Shown one piece after another: positions 6,554-12,661 of a stretch of 13,210 bases of DNA. The DNA lies in NCBI GenBank assembly GCA_947306025.1, contig CAMZFJ010000019.1, positions 1 to 13,210 of the forward strand, read 5' to 3'. The position numbers and the translations under genes were made by a program. A model generated the notes under the pieces. The model made no database searches, was not told the origin of the DNA, and saw nothing but the letters and a program-made list of their open reading frames with translations. Numbering within the stretch: the stretch's first letter is position 1; each line of letters opens with the position of its first letter. The DNA comes from an uncultured Fibrobacter sp. (GTDB lineage: Bacteria; Fibrobacterota; Fibrobacteria; Fibrobacterales; Fibrobacteraceae).

Positions 6554-9073
6554 TTATTTCCTTTTCAATTCTACTACGTAATCGGCGGCGTTCACAAAAT
6601 CTTGTGCGTGTTCGATTGCGATGACGGTATGGCCTGCGTTGCAGAGCCCGCGAATGAGTCCGAGCAACTGCTGGATGTCTTTTTGATGGAGGCCGCGGGC
6701 GGGTTCATCAAAGAGGAATAACGTGTTCGGGGCTTTGGCGCGGGCGAGCGTAATGGAAAGGCGGAGTCTGGCACGTTCGCCACCGGAGAGGTGGGCTGTG
6801 GTTTGCCCAAGGCGTAAGTAGTCGAGACCTGTATCCACGAGCGGTTTGAGCTTTTCGGCGAACGGTTTCATGTTCGTGAATAGCTTGTATGCACTGCCGA
6901 TTTCCATGTCGAGAATGTCGGCGATGGAGAGCGACTTGAAGCGGACTTCGAGAACTTCGTCACGGAAGCGTTTGCCGAGGCATACGGGGCATTCGGATTC
7001 TTCGTAGCCGAGCGGATCGTAAATGACGCCTTCGCCTTTGCAGTTTTCACAACGACCGCCGGGCGCGTGCATGCTGAACTTTGATGCGGTGTAGCCGTGC
7101 ACCTTGCTTTCGGGGAGTTTCGCGAACAAGTCGCGGAGTAATGTGGCAAGTCCGATGGCGCTCAAGACGGTGCTGCGCTTGCTGCCGTGAAAATCTCCCG
7201 TCGTGAGGACGGAAAGAGCGTCGATGCCGAGTGATTTAAATTCTTCGGCTTTGGCTCGTTTTGCGATGTTTTCGAACACGAGCGTAGATTTTCCGCTGCC
7301 ACTTGGGCCTGTGATCACGCTGAATTTGTTGAGCGGAATCGTGGCGCTCACGGGGGCCATGTCGAATTTCGCGAAGTTGTTGATGCGGATGCTTTTAGAT
7401 CCTTCGATTTCGTTGACACTTCGCTCAGGATGACATTGGCTTGGTGAAACGGTCCCTGAGCTTAGTCGAAGGGCCGAACCTCTTTCGTCTTTCGTCTCTC
7501 GTCTTTCGTCTAGTTCCCTAATCCACTTTCCCGTTGGTGATTCCGGATTTCCCAGCACTTCGTCGCGCAGGCCTTGGAATAACACTTCGCCGCCCTTTTC
7601 ACCTGCACCCGGACCCATTTCAATGATGTAGTCGGCGCGGCTGATGATTTGCGGATTGTGTTCGATAAGCACAAGCGTGTTGCCGCGTTTGCGGACTTTT
7701 TCAAGAACCGTCCAAAGCGACTTGACATCAGAGGCGTGTAGGCCGCTGGCGGGTTCATCGAGCGCGATTAAAAGTCCATTCAAGTGCCCTGTGCTAAGGC
7801 TTGCCAGTTTGAGTCGTTGGATTTCACCGCCCGAAAGCGTTTTGCCGGCGCGTCCCGGCGTGAGGTAGCCAATGCCTAAATCGTTGATGGCTTCAAGACG
7901 GTCTAAAAGCGAATTGAAAGTAGCCTTTAAATTCTGTCCGATTTTGTCGTCAAAAATCTGGTGCAAAAGCTTTGGCAGTTCCGCAAATTCTGTAGTTAGA
8001 ATTTGTTTGTAACTAACGCCGTCAATCGTTGCGTTTAGGTAAGTCTTTTTTAGGCGCAAACCATTGCAATGCGGACATTCATCGCTTTCGTCGTCATCAT
8101 CGAATACTTCATTGGCTTCATTTTTGCGGCTGTTCTCTTTTGTTTTGGCATCATTTTTGCCACCGTTCCCTTTGCTCTTCGTGGTGGATTCATTCAAAAC
8201 AATTCCCGTGCCGTCGCAGTATTCGCAAACGCTGGTGCGGCAATACGGCGAGAACGAACGAGCGTCTAGATTCGTGACCGCTTCAGCATCGCTAGCTTCG
8301 TGGTCTTTATCGCCTGCGTTCGGGCAACACGGCTTGGTGCTGTAAAATTCGCGCTCACCGCCGATGTCAAGCGTAATTGCAGAATGCGTGAGCTTAAGCG
8401 TTGCATCAACCGCTTCGGCAATGCGTGTGCGAGTGTTTTCGCGGACAATGATTCTATCGACGATGATAAAGAATTCTTTGGGTTTCAGGACTTTTTCGCC
8501 AGGGAGCAAATCCGCCAGCGAATACATCGTTCCATCCGCTAACGCTCGCGTAAAACCTTGCGCCAAGAACACCGCCGATAGTTTATCGAGCGTGTGACCG
8601 CACGGATCAATTTTTGCTAAAAACTGTAGCTTTGTCCCAACGGGCATCCCCGCAATTTCGCGGATAATCTCCTCGCGGCTTTGGCTTACCATCGGAGCTC
8701 CGCAAATCGGGCAGGCGGGCTTTGCGAATGCGGCGAACAATGTACGTAATGCATTATCGCATTCAGCAATCGAAAGAGCTGATGCTTTTGCAGGTGCTTC
8801 TCCACGCGTAGCGGCAATCGCTAAACTTGCTGGGAGTCCTTCTGCGCTGTCGAGCGGAATGTTTCTCTTGCCTCCGAGCATATCGGCTGCAAAAGGCGAA
8901 AGCGTCTCAAGGTAACGGCGCTTGCTTTCTCCGTGGAGCGTGTCCATCACGAGCGTTGACTTGCCGCAACCGGACGGACCGCATACAACCGTAATCTTAC
9001 CCAGCGGAAACTGGGCGTCCACATTTTTCAAGTTGTGCAGTCTGCACCCGCGAAGAGAAATGAAATTGAGCAT
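6554..9073 (-). CDS. UvrA-type excinuclease ATPase (shortened paralogue with repeat insertion)
   Basis: UvrA is the damage-recognition ABC ATPase of nucleotide excision repair. This 839-residue protein has both ABC halves: Walker A GPSGCGKST (32-40), signature LSGGEIQRL (413-421) and Walker B LLIALDEPASGL in half one; GPSGSGKST (589-597), LSGGERARL (762-770) and LFLFDEPARGL in half two. Zinc-binding CxxC pairs are CEYC (282-285) with CPHC (333-336), and CENC with CPVC in half two. A reduced UvrB-binding-like segment follows CPIC at about 121 (FFIIVDRIIVRENTRTR). It is about 100 residues shorter than usual UvrA (near 940) despite two insertions: a charged KSKGNGGKND to DDDDESDE stretch within the first zinc finger and a repeat-derived linker at 521-559. 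It may be a UvrA2-like paralogue. No clear ribosome site precedes ATG 9073; a weak TTGCTT-N17-TATCTT (9109-9081) would give a nearly leaderless transcript. No uvrB is visible. Confidence 0.87.
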   Translation of the reverse strand: MLNFISLRGCRLHNLKNVDAQFPLGKITVVCGPSGCGKSTLVMDTLHGESKRRYLETLSPFAADMLGGKRNIPLDSAEGLPASLAIAATRGEAPAKASALSIAECDNALRTLFAAFAKPACPICGAPMVSQSREEIIREIAGMPVGTKLQFLAKIDPCGHTLDKLSAVFLAQGFTRALADGTMYSLADLLPGEKVLKPKEFFIIVDRIIVRENTRTRIAEAVDATLKLTHSAITLDIGGEREFYSTKPCCPNAGDKDHEASDAEAVTNLDARSFSPYCRTSVCEYCDGTGIVLNESTTKSKGNGGKNDAKTKENSRKNEANEVFDDDDESDECPHCNGLRLKKTYLNATIDGVSYKQILTTEFAELPKLLHQIFDDKIGQNLKATFNSLLDRLEAINDLGIGYLTPGRAGKTLSGGEIQRLKLASLSTGHLNGLLIALDEPASGLHASDVKSLWTVLEKVRKRGNTLVLIEHNPQIISRADYIIEMGPGAGEKGGEVLFQGLRDEVLGNPESPTGKWIRELDERRETKDERGSALRLSSGTVSPSQCHPERSVNEIEGSKSIRINNFAKFDMAPVSATIPLNKFSVITGPSGSGKSTLVFENIAKRAKAEEFKSLGIDALSVLTTGDFHGSKRSTVLSAIGLATLLRDLFAKLPESKVHGYTASKFSMHAPGGRCENCKGEGVIYDPLGYEESECPVCLGKRFRDEVLEVRFKSLSIADILDMEIGSAYKLFTNMKPFAEKLKPLVDTGLDYLRLGQTTAHLSGGERARLRLSITLARAKAPNTLFLFDEPARGLHQKDIQQLLGLIRGLCNAGHTVIAIEHAQDFVNAADYVVELKRK
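7398..7512. repeat. Three dispersed repeats inserted in frame in the UvrA-like gene
   Basis: Three units lie end to end. At 7398-7435 is GATCCTTCG through CAGGATGACA, a half copy of the GTCATCCTGA element. At 7451-7475 is GGTCCCTGAGC through TCGAAGGGCC, a near-palindrome. At 7481-7512 is a run of TCTTTCGTCT units. Together they encode about residues 521-559 (ERRETKDERG, then CHPERSVNEIEGSKS on the minus strand) between the two ABC halves. The reading frame stays open throughout and strong UvrA similarity resumes on both sides. Confidence 0.8.
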
Positions 9074-9142
9074 CGATTAAAAGATAACTAATATGGTCGC
9101 CCAAAGCAAATTTTAGAGGTTCGTGAGTGTGAAAATGCTATA

Positions 9143-9168
9143 TTTAGAATAAAGAAAATTATTCTAAA
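9143..9168. promoter_or_regulatory. Perfect 10-bp inverted repeat upstream of the FISUMP gene
   Basis: TTTAGAATAA (9143-9152) and TTATTCTAAA (9159-9168) are exact inverted copies around a 6-nt spacer, ending 23 bp before the ATG at 9192. A TATATT at 9139-9144 overlaps the left arm and could be a -10 box, though no good -35 is seen. It could act as an operator or as a leader hairpin. Confidence 0.5.
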
Positions 9169-9191
9169 ATGTTTATTGAAAGGCGTATGTT

Positions 9192-9941
9192 ATGAAATTG
9201 CTTATTCCTATTTTGCTAGCGTTATTTCTTATTGCTTGCGACAACGATTCGTCAACTTCAGCGCACAATTCGAATGATGATGAAAAATCGTCTAAATCTA
9301 GCAGCAGTGTCAAGATGACATCCTCTAGCAGTGTCGTCATTCTTGGCTCGACCGAGAATCTCACCGACTCTCGCGATGGTCAGACGTACAAGACGGTGAC
9401 AATCGGCTCGCAAACATGGATGGCTCAGAACCTGAACTACAAAGCGGCAAACAGTTTCTGCTATGAGAGTTCTGCTGAGAATTGCGAAAAATATGGACGG
9501 CTTTACCTGTGGAGCGCAGCCATGGATAGCGTGGGCGCATGGAGTACAAACGGCAAAGACTGTGGTGATCTTACAAGTTGTTCGCCAACGGACCCTGTTC
9601 GCGGTGTATGCCCCAAGGGCTGGCACCTGCCGAGTAATACCGAGTGGGAAACAATGCTTATTGCAGTCGGTGGAGTATCGACCGCGGGCAAGGTGCTCAA
9701 GTCCACATCTAGTTGGAATGGTAATGGCACGGATGATTTCGGGTTCTCGGCGTTGTCAGCTGGCTACAGGTTCGTCCGTGGAGATTACGACCTCGAGGGC
9801 TCCAAAACGTACTTCTGGAGTTCTACTGAGAAAGATAACAACCGCGCAATCAGCATGTCCTTGAACGGCAACGATGACAATGCATTCCTGAACGGCAACT
9901 ACAAGTTCCTCGGGTTTAGTGTTCGTTGCTTGAAGGATTAA
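9192..9941 (+). CDS. Lipoprotein with Fibrobacter succinogenes major paralogous (FISUMP) domain
   Basis: A 249-residue surface-type lipoprotein of unknown function. The signal MKLLIPILLALFLIAC has a good lipobox (LIAC, Cys16). A short Ser/Asp-rich linker runs to about 55, then the FISUMP domain fills 57-248: DGQTYKTVTIGSQTWMAQNL, YGRLYLW (101-107), GVCPKGWHLPSNTEW, FSALSAGYR, YFWSSTE and the closing FSVRCLKD. The domain is greatly expanded in Fibrobacter and occurs in some Bacteroidota; its role is not established. GAAAGG lies about 9 nt before the ATG. It is transcribed divergently from the UvrA-like gene with a 118-bp gap and looks monocistronic, ending at paired hairpins. Confidence 0.93.
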   Translation: MKLLIPILLALFLIACDNDSSTSAHNSNDDEKSSKSSSSVKMTSSSSVVILGSTENLTDSRDGQTYKTVTIGSQTWMAQNLNYKAANSFCYESSAENCEKYGRLYLWSAAMDSVGAWSTNGKDCGDLTSCSPTDPVRGVCPKGWHLPSNTEWETMLIAVGGVSTAGKVLKSTSSWNGNGTDDFGFSALSAGYRFVRGDYDLEGSKTYFWSSTEKDNNRAISMSLNGNDDNAFLNGNYKFLGFSVRCLKD

Positions 9942-9948
9942 CAGCGAG

Positions 9949-9999
9949 GGACTCCGCAGGAGTCCACTAGGAAAACGGACAGCTTTGGGCTGTCCTAAA
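9949..9999. terminator. Tandem hairpins between convergent FISUMP and toxin genes
   Basis: The first hairpin is GGACTCC GCA GGAGTCC (9949-9965, 7-bp perfect stem, 3-nt loop). The second is GGACAGC/GCTGTCC (9977-9983 and 9989-9995, 5-nt loop). On the minus strand the second hairpin is followed by GTTTTCC, a reasonable terminator for the toxin gene. On the plus strand only TAAATCGTTTT follows, a weaker signal for the FISUMP gene. Confidence 0.6.
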
Positions 10000-10004
10000 T
10001 CGTT

Positions 10005-10280
10005 TTAGAATAAATCGCTATGTGTGCCTGTTGCTGTTAAACTCAAAATGAGTTCATCGTCTTTATATTTGTAAATCAGTAACCAATCGCTTTGAATATG
10101 ACATTCGCGGTATCCGCTCCAGTTTGATACTAGTGGATAATCTTTGTGTTTTTCAGGGAGGGGTTCTCCTTTTGCGAGAATCTCAATGACTGCTCGCAAC
10201 AAGTTTATGTCTCGTCCCCTCTTTTTTGCTAGTTTGTATTCTTTCTTGAATCGGGAGGTGTATTCAATTTGATATGCCAT
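10005..10280 (-). CDS. YafQ-family type II toxin (RelE/ParE superfamily mRNA interferase)
   Basis: A 91-residue protein expected to cleave mRNA on the ribosome when released from its antitoxin. The C-terminal half, GYRECHIQSDWLLIYK (57-71) and ATGTHSDLF (83-91), is near the YafQ consensus. His61, Asp65, Trp66, His87 and Phe91 match positions 63, 67, 68, 87 and 91 of E. coli YafQ. The KDH of E. coli (His50) is KDY here (Tyr48), so one histidine usually placed in the active site is missing. The ATG (10280-10278) directly follows the antitoxin stop codon with no gap, and GGAGG within the end of the antitoxin gene serves as ribosome site. The pair is a standard antitoxin-toxin operon on the minus strand. 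Confidence 0.92.
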   Translation of the reverse strand: MAYQIEYTSRFKKEYKLAKKRGRDINLLRAVIEILAKGEPLPEKHKDYPLVSNWSGYRECHIQSDWLLIYKYKDDELILSLTATGTHSDLF

Positions 10281-10508
10281 CTATTCCTCCGCATCAAGAT
10301 CTGCAAATAGAGCATCGACAGAATCGAACTTTTGGGTGTTCGGATCGTTGAGCATGGCTTCGCTTTCTTTGATGGCGGCGGTTAATTCATCGGAGGGACT
10401 TTTTTTCATTTGATGCTGAATCATCAGTCCGTCGATAAATGCGTCGATGATGGCAAGATATTCCTCTGGCACTTTTCTGATTTTTTCTTCAATTTCAGAA
10501 TATGTCAT
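10281..10508 (-). CDS. Antitoxin partner of the YafQ-family toxin
   Basis: A 75-residue protein that should bind and neutralise the toxin encoded immediately downstream. The C-terminal part, ESEAMLNDPNTQKFDSVDAL followed by FADLDAEE, is the toxin-wrapping tail seen in RelB/DinJ antitoxins. The N-terminal part (MTYSEIEEKIRKVPEEYLAI, then IDAFIDGL) looks helical and lacks the VNVRID-type strand of a ribbon-helix-helix; it recalls short helical addiction-module proteins of the DUF2281 kind. ATG 10508 is chosen because GGAGG (10519-10515) lies 6 nt before it. The frame is open up to another ATG at 10583, also preceded by AGGAGG but 12 nt away, which would give 100 residues. Confidence 0.85.
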   Translation of the reverse strand: MTYSEIEEKIRKVPEEYLAIIDAFIDGLMIQHQMKKSPSDELTAAIKESEAMLNDPNTQKFDSVDALFADLDAEE

Positions 10509-10514
10509 AAAAGC

Positions 10515-10519
10515 CTCCG
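10515..10519 (-). promoter_or_regulatory. Ribosome binding site that sets the antitoxin start
   Basis: GGAGG on the minus strand, 6 nt before ATG 10508. It is the best-spaced Shine-Dalgarno in this operon and favours the 75-residue antitoxin over the longer 100-residue reading from ATG 10583. Confidence 0.65.
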
Positions 10520-10583
10520 GAAATATCGACTTCATTAAAATACATTTTTTTTCGAGAGAGGGTGTATTTGTGCTATTAGGCAT

Positions 10584-10760
10584 GTTCTTTTAGACCTCCT
10601 TTTTGAATTTGAGATAAATCTACAAACGGAAATCTCGAAAAACGGAAATACTGAAAATTTTGCAAACAGCTGGTGACAAAATATGCGATTTTGCAATCAA
10701 CTGTTTGCTATACATTCTCTTTTTGAAAAAGCTAGTAAATAGCCTAGCTTGACAATGAAG
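10584..10760. other. Non-coding region upstream of the antitoxin-toxin operon
   Basis: No credible gene. AT-rich DNA with several inverted repeats: GCAAACAG (10662-10669) with CTGTTTGC (10701-10708) enclosing TGA/TCA and CAAAAT/ATTTTG pairs around ATGCG; CTTTTTGAAAAAG (10719-10731); and AAGCTAG (10729-10735) with CTAGCTT (10744-10750), followed on the minus strand by TTTC. The toxin-antitoxin promoter should lie here, but I cannot pick -35/-10 boxes with confidence. The last hairpin may be a second, backup terminator for the upstream operon. Confidence 0.45.
10662..10708. repeat. 47-bp interrupted palindrome upstream of the toxin-antitoxin operon
   Basis: Nested pairs around the central ATGCG: CAAAAT with ATTTTG, then TGA with TCA, then 8-bp outer arms GCAAACAG and CTGTTTGC. 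It lies about 155-200 bp upstream of the antitoxin ATG. It could be an operator, a structured RNA or a decayed element. Confidence 0.5.
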
Positions 10761-10803
10761 AAAACAAAAAAAAAACGGCCCGTGCAGTTCACTTCTGCCG
10801 GGC
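10761..10803 (-). terminator. Strong Rho-independent terminator of the yihY-family/exported-protein operon
   Basis: The stem pairs GCCCG (10778-10782) and GCAG (10784-10787) with CTGC and CGGGC (10795-10803), one T bulged, 7-nt loop. On the minus strand it is followed by GTTTTTTTTTTG and then TTTTC (10777-10761). It lies about 40 bp after the stop codon at 10845. Confidence 0.88.
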
Positions 10804-10819
10804 GTTTCTAATTTCACTA

Positions 10820-10844
10820 GATCCTTCGATTTCGTGCTTCGCAC
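10820..10844. repeat. Fragment of the GTCATCCTGA-type dispersed repeat
   Basis: GATCCTTCGATTTCG followed by TGCTTCGCAC matches the start of the unit at 7398 in the UvrA-like gene (GATCCTTCGATTTCG is identical). It abuts the stop codon of the gene at 10845 exactly, lying between that stop and the terminator. Confidence 0.6.
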
Positions 10845-11444
10845 TTATTCCTTAAACGTGAATCTCAGTTCGCCGAACGGAGTGCGGAAATCTTTGTTCT
10901 TCAGGTTGTTTTCTTCGATGCCTGCAAACAGCCTGTAGCCGCCGCCAACAGAAACTTCAAGGAGTTTTGTGACGCGGAAGTTGAACTGTGCCGAAAAGTC
11001 CGAGATAAAGAATGCGTCATCAGACTTGAAACCGTCTTCGTCGCCCTTGTTCAAAAAGTTCACGCTGCCGCCACCGATGCTCACCGGGAGCGAAATCGAG
11101 AAAAGTCCGCTGCGGAAAACGACCGGTTCAGCGAAAATGCCGTAAGAATGGTAGTCGAGCATTTGCGGGTGGCGGACCTTCGGGTTTTTCACGTCGCTGA
11201 GGATGGTGGAAAAGTATGCGCCCAGGCTAATGTGCGGGTTCAACACGACACCGACGCGGAGGTTCATGAAAATGGTGCCGTCGCGAGCAATCAGGGAGTT
11301 TCCTCCACCTACGCTAATCAGGGCGTTCAAACCGGAGTTTTCGGTTTTTCCCGGTTCATAATCTTTGGAACCCTGGAGTTCTGCGTGGGAACTTACGGCG
11401 AGCGAGAGCGCCATAAGGAGAGATGTCAAAAGTTTTGCCTTCAT
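10845..11444 (-). CDS. Exported protein of unknown function, probable outer-membrane beta-barrel
   Basis: A 199-residue protein I do not recognise by family. It has a clear signal peptide (MKAKLLTSLLMALSLAVSSHA, cleavage after Ala21). The mature part alternates short amphipathic strands with Gly and aromatic residues (NALISVGGGNSL, IFMNLRVGVVL, HISLGAYFST, FSISLPVSIGGGSVNF, LLEVSVGGGYRLFAG, GELRFTFKE), as in small 8- to 10-strand outer-membrane barrels. The start is ATG 11444-11442, preceded by GGAGGA at a spacing of 8 nt; a longer upstream reading in the same frame lies inside the YihY-family gene and is not credible. Its ATG overlaps the upstream stop as TAATG, so the two genes are translationally coupled. 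A repeat fragment and a strong terminator follow. Confidence 0.8.
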   Translation of the reverse strand: MKAKLLTSLLMALSLAVSSHAELQGSKDYEPGKTENSGLNALISVGGGNSLIARDGTIFMNLRVGVVLNPHISLGAYFSTILSDVKNPKVRHPQMLDYHSYGIFAEPVVFRSGLFSISLPVSIGGGSVNFLNKGDEDGFKSDDAFFISDFSAQFNFRVTKLLEVSVGGGYRLFAGIEENNLKNKDFRTPFGELRFTFKE

Positions 11445-12409
11445 TATAGATCCTCCGGTTGACCTTCCCATCTCCAGCTTTTTGTGCTGACTGCTGGCCA
11501 GTGGCAAATGGTCCACACGAGACTGTTGCCGCACAAAATGATGGACCAAACGCCAAAAAGCAAGAAGAGGAATAGTGGGATAAAAGCTAGCGATCCGTAG
11601 AAAATGGACATGCGCGTGACCATCGCCGTCTGGATGAGCATTAAAATCTTCACGTAAATGTTGATGGCAAGCCAAGAAATCAGAGTCGAGAGCATCGATG
11701 CCAAGAACAGTTTTTTGCGGGTGTAGGGCTTGTGTCCTGCCGGTCGTGCCGGCAACAAGTAAAGCATAATGAAAATCACGAGGATGAGCGCGATGTGGAA
11801 TGCGGAATACCAGAATGCCGAAATCAAGGCCTTGATGACTTCAGGCGAAAAATGGAAACCGTCGACAATAATAACCGAGAGCACGTTTTGAACGTGGTTC
11901 ACGAACCCGGCGAACATTCCGACGACGATTGCGCCGATGAGCAAAAACGGAGTGTAAACCTTAATTTGGCGCACCAAAGTTCTCGAAGTCTTGTTTTCCC
12001 AGACCACGTTGAAGTTGGTTTCGAGGCTGCCGAACGCGAGGATAAACGTGACGAAAAGACCGCCAGCGCCGATAAACCCGAGTTTTCTGATGGGAATATG
12101 TTCCGCGTTTTCGACGATATCCATAATCTGCTCAGTCGGCCAGTCCAAATTGAGCATGTCAATGACGATGGGGAGGTAGTCCGAAATAAAATTACCGAAC
12201 CCGACCGCAAGTGTAATGGAGGTGAGCATGATGAGGAGCGGGACAACGGCCACAAGCGTTGTGTATGTCAAAGACGCTGCACGCGTCATTCCGTGATAAT
12301 ACAGGAACGACTTGCCCGTGACAACCATGATTTTCACAAATGTGGGAGATCGAGCTGCGATGTTATCAAACAACCATTCCCACGAAAAATTTTCCCACCA
12401 GTGCGGCAT
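11444..12409 (-). CDS. YihY/BrkB-family inner-membrane protein
   Basis: A 321-residue integral membrane protein with about six hydrophobic segments (near 47-75, 110-135, 152-178, 200-226, 237-262 and 270-305). Family landmarks are RAASLTYTTLVAVVPLL (44-60), FGSLETNFNVVWENK in the middle, and the closing FYGSLAFIPLFLFLLFGVW. The family was once annotated as ribonuclease BN, a mistaken assignment, and its molecular role is unknown; some members are described as virulence factor BrkB. ATG 12409 gives a normal N-terminus of about 40 residues before the first membrane segment. No good ribosome site is visible. It is the first gene of a two-gene operon with the exported protein downstream. Confidence 0.9.
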   Translation of the reverse strand: MPHWWENFSWEWLFDNIAARSPTFVKIMVVTGKSFLYYHGMTRAASLTYTTLVAVVPLLIMLTSITLAVGFGNFISDYLPIVIDMLNLDWPTEQIMDIVENAEHIPIRKLGFIGAGGLFVTFILAFGSLETNFNVVWENKTSRTLVRQIKVYTPFLLIGAIVVGMFAGFVNHVQNVLSVIIVDGFHFSPEVIKALISAFWYSAFHIALILVIFIMLYLLPARPAGHKPYTRKKLFLASMLSTLISWLAINIYVKILMLIQTAMVTRMSIFYGSLAFIPLFLFLLFGVWSIILCGNSLVWTICHWPAVSTKSWRWEGQPEDL

Positions 12410-12661
12410 ACTCGGCGTTAAATATAGTTAAAGGAATGACTTACGCGATTGGATTCTCTCAAAAAAACGTCTTTGTATGCTGTTTTCGGTCTAATAATCG
12501 TCATTTTTGGTCAGAAATTCTGGCAAAAAATGGCTTTTGAACTGTAGACAATTTTTAAATGATATTTGTGGACAACAACGGCTGAAACAGTTAATACAGA
12601 AACATAAAAGTAATAAACAATGTGGACTTTTTTATAAAAGTTAGATTATATTAAGGGTAAT
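12410..12661. other. Divergent intergenic region between YihY-family and PL11 genes
   Basis: No credible small gene. It contains an imperfect palindrome at 12504-12530 centred on CAGAAATTCTG with T- and A-tract flanks, and AT-rich DNA from 12545 to 12655. Candidate -10 boxes (TATATT at 12647-12652 plus, TATATT at 12426-12421 minus) lie too close to the start codons to be convincing with the visible ribosome sites. Confidence 0.45.
12504..12530. promoter_or_regulatory. Palindrome between divergent genes, possible operator
   Basis: TTTTTGGTCAGAA and TTCTGGCAAAAAA are inverted copies at 11 of 13 positions around a single A. The near-zero loop argues against a hairpin terminator and favours a protein-binding site, but this is inference from symmetry alone. 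Confidence 0.35.

Noticed and set aside
10620..10844. A 74-codon minus-strand open frame
   Set aside because: It runs through a strong terminator and several palindromes, has no ribosome site, and its composition (Phe/Cys/Lys runs) reflects the AT-rich hairpins.
11445..11675. N-terminal extension of the exported protein to 276 residues
   Set aside because: The extension overlaps the YihY-family gene in another frame, would bury the signal peptide, and a strong GGAGGA precedes the internal ATG at 11444.
12623..12652. TGGACT-N18-TATATT as the promoter of the PL11 gene
   Set aside because: The predicted start would be about 3 nt before the ATG, excluding the good AAGGG ribosome site from the transcript.
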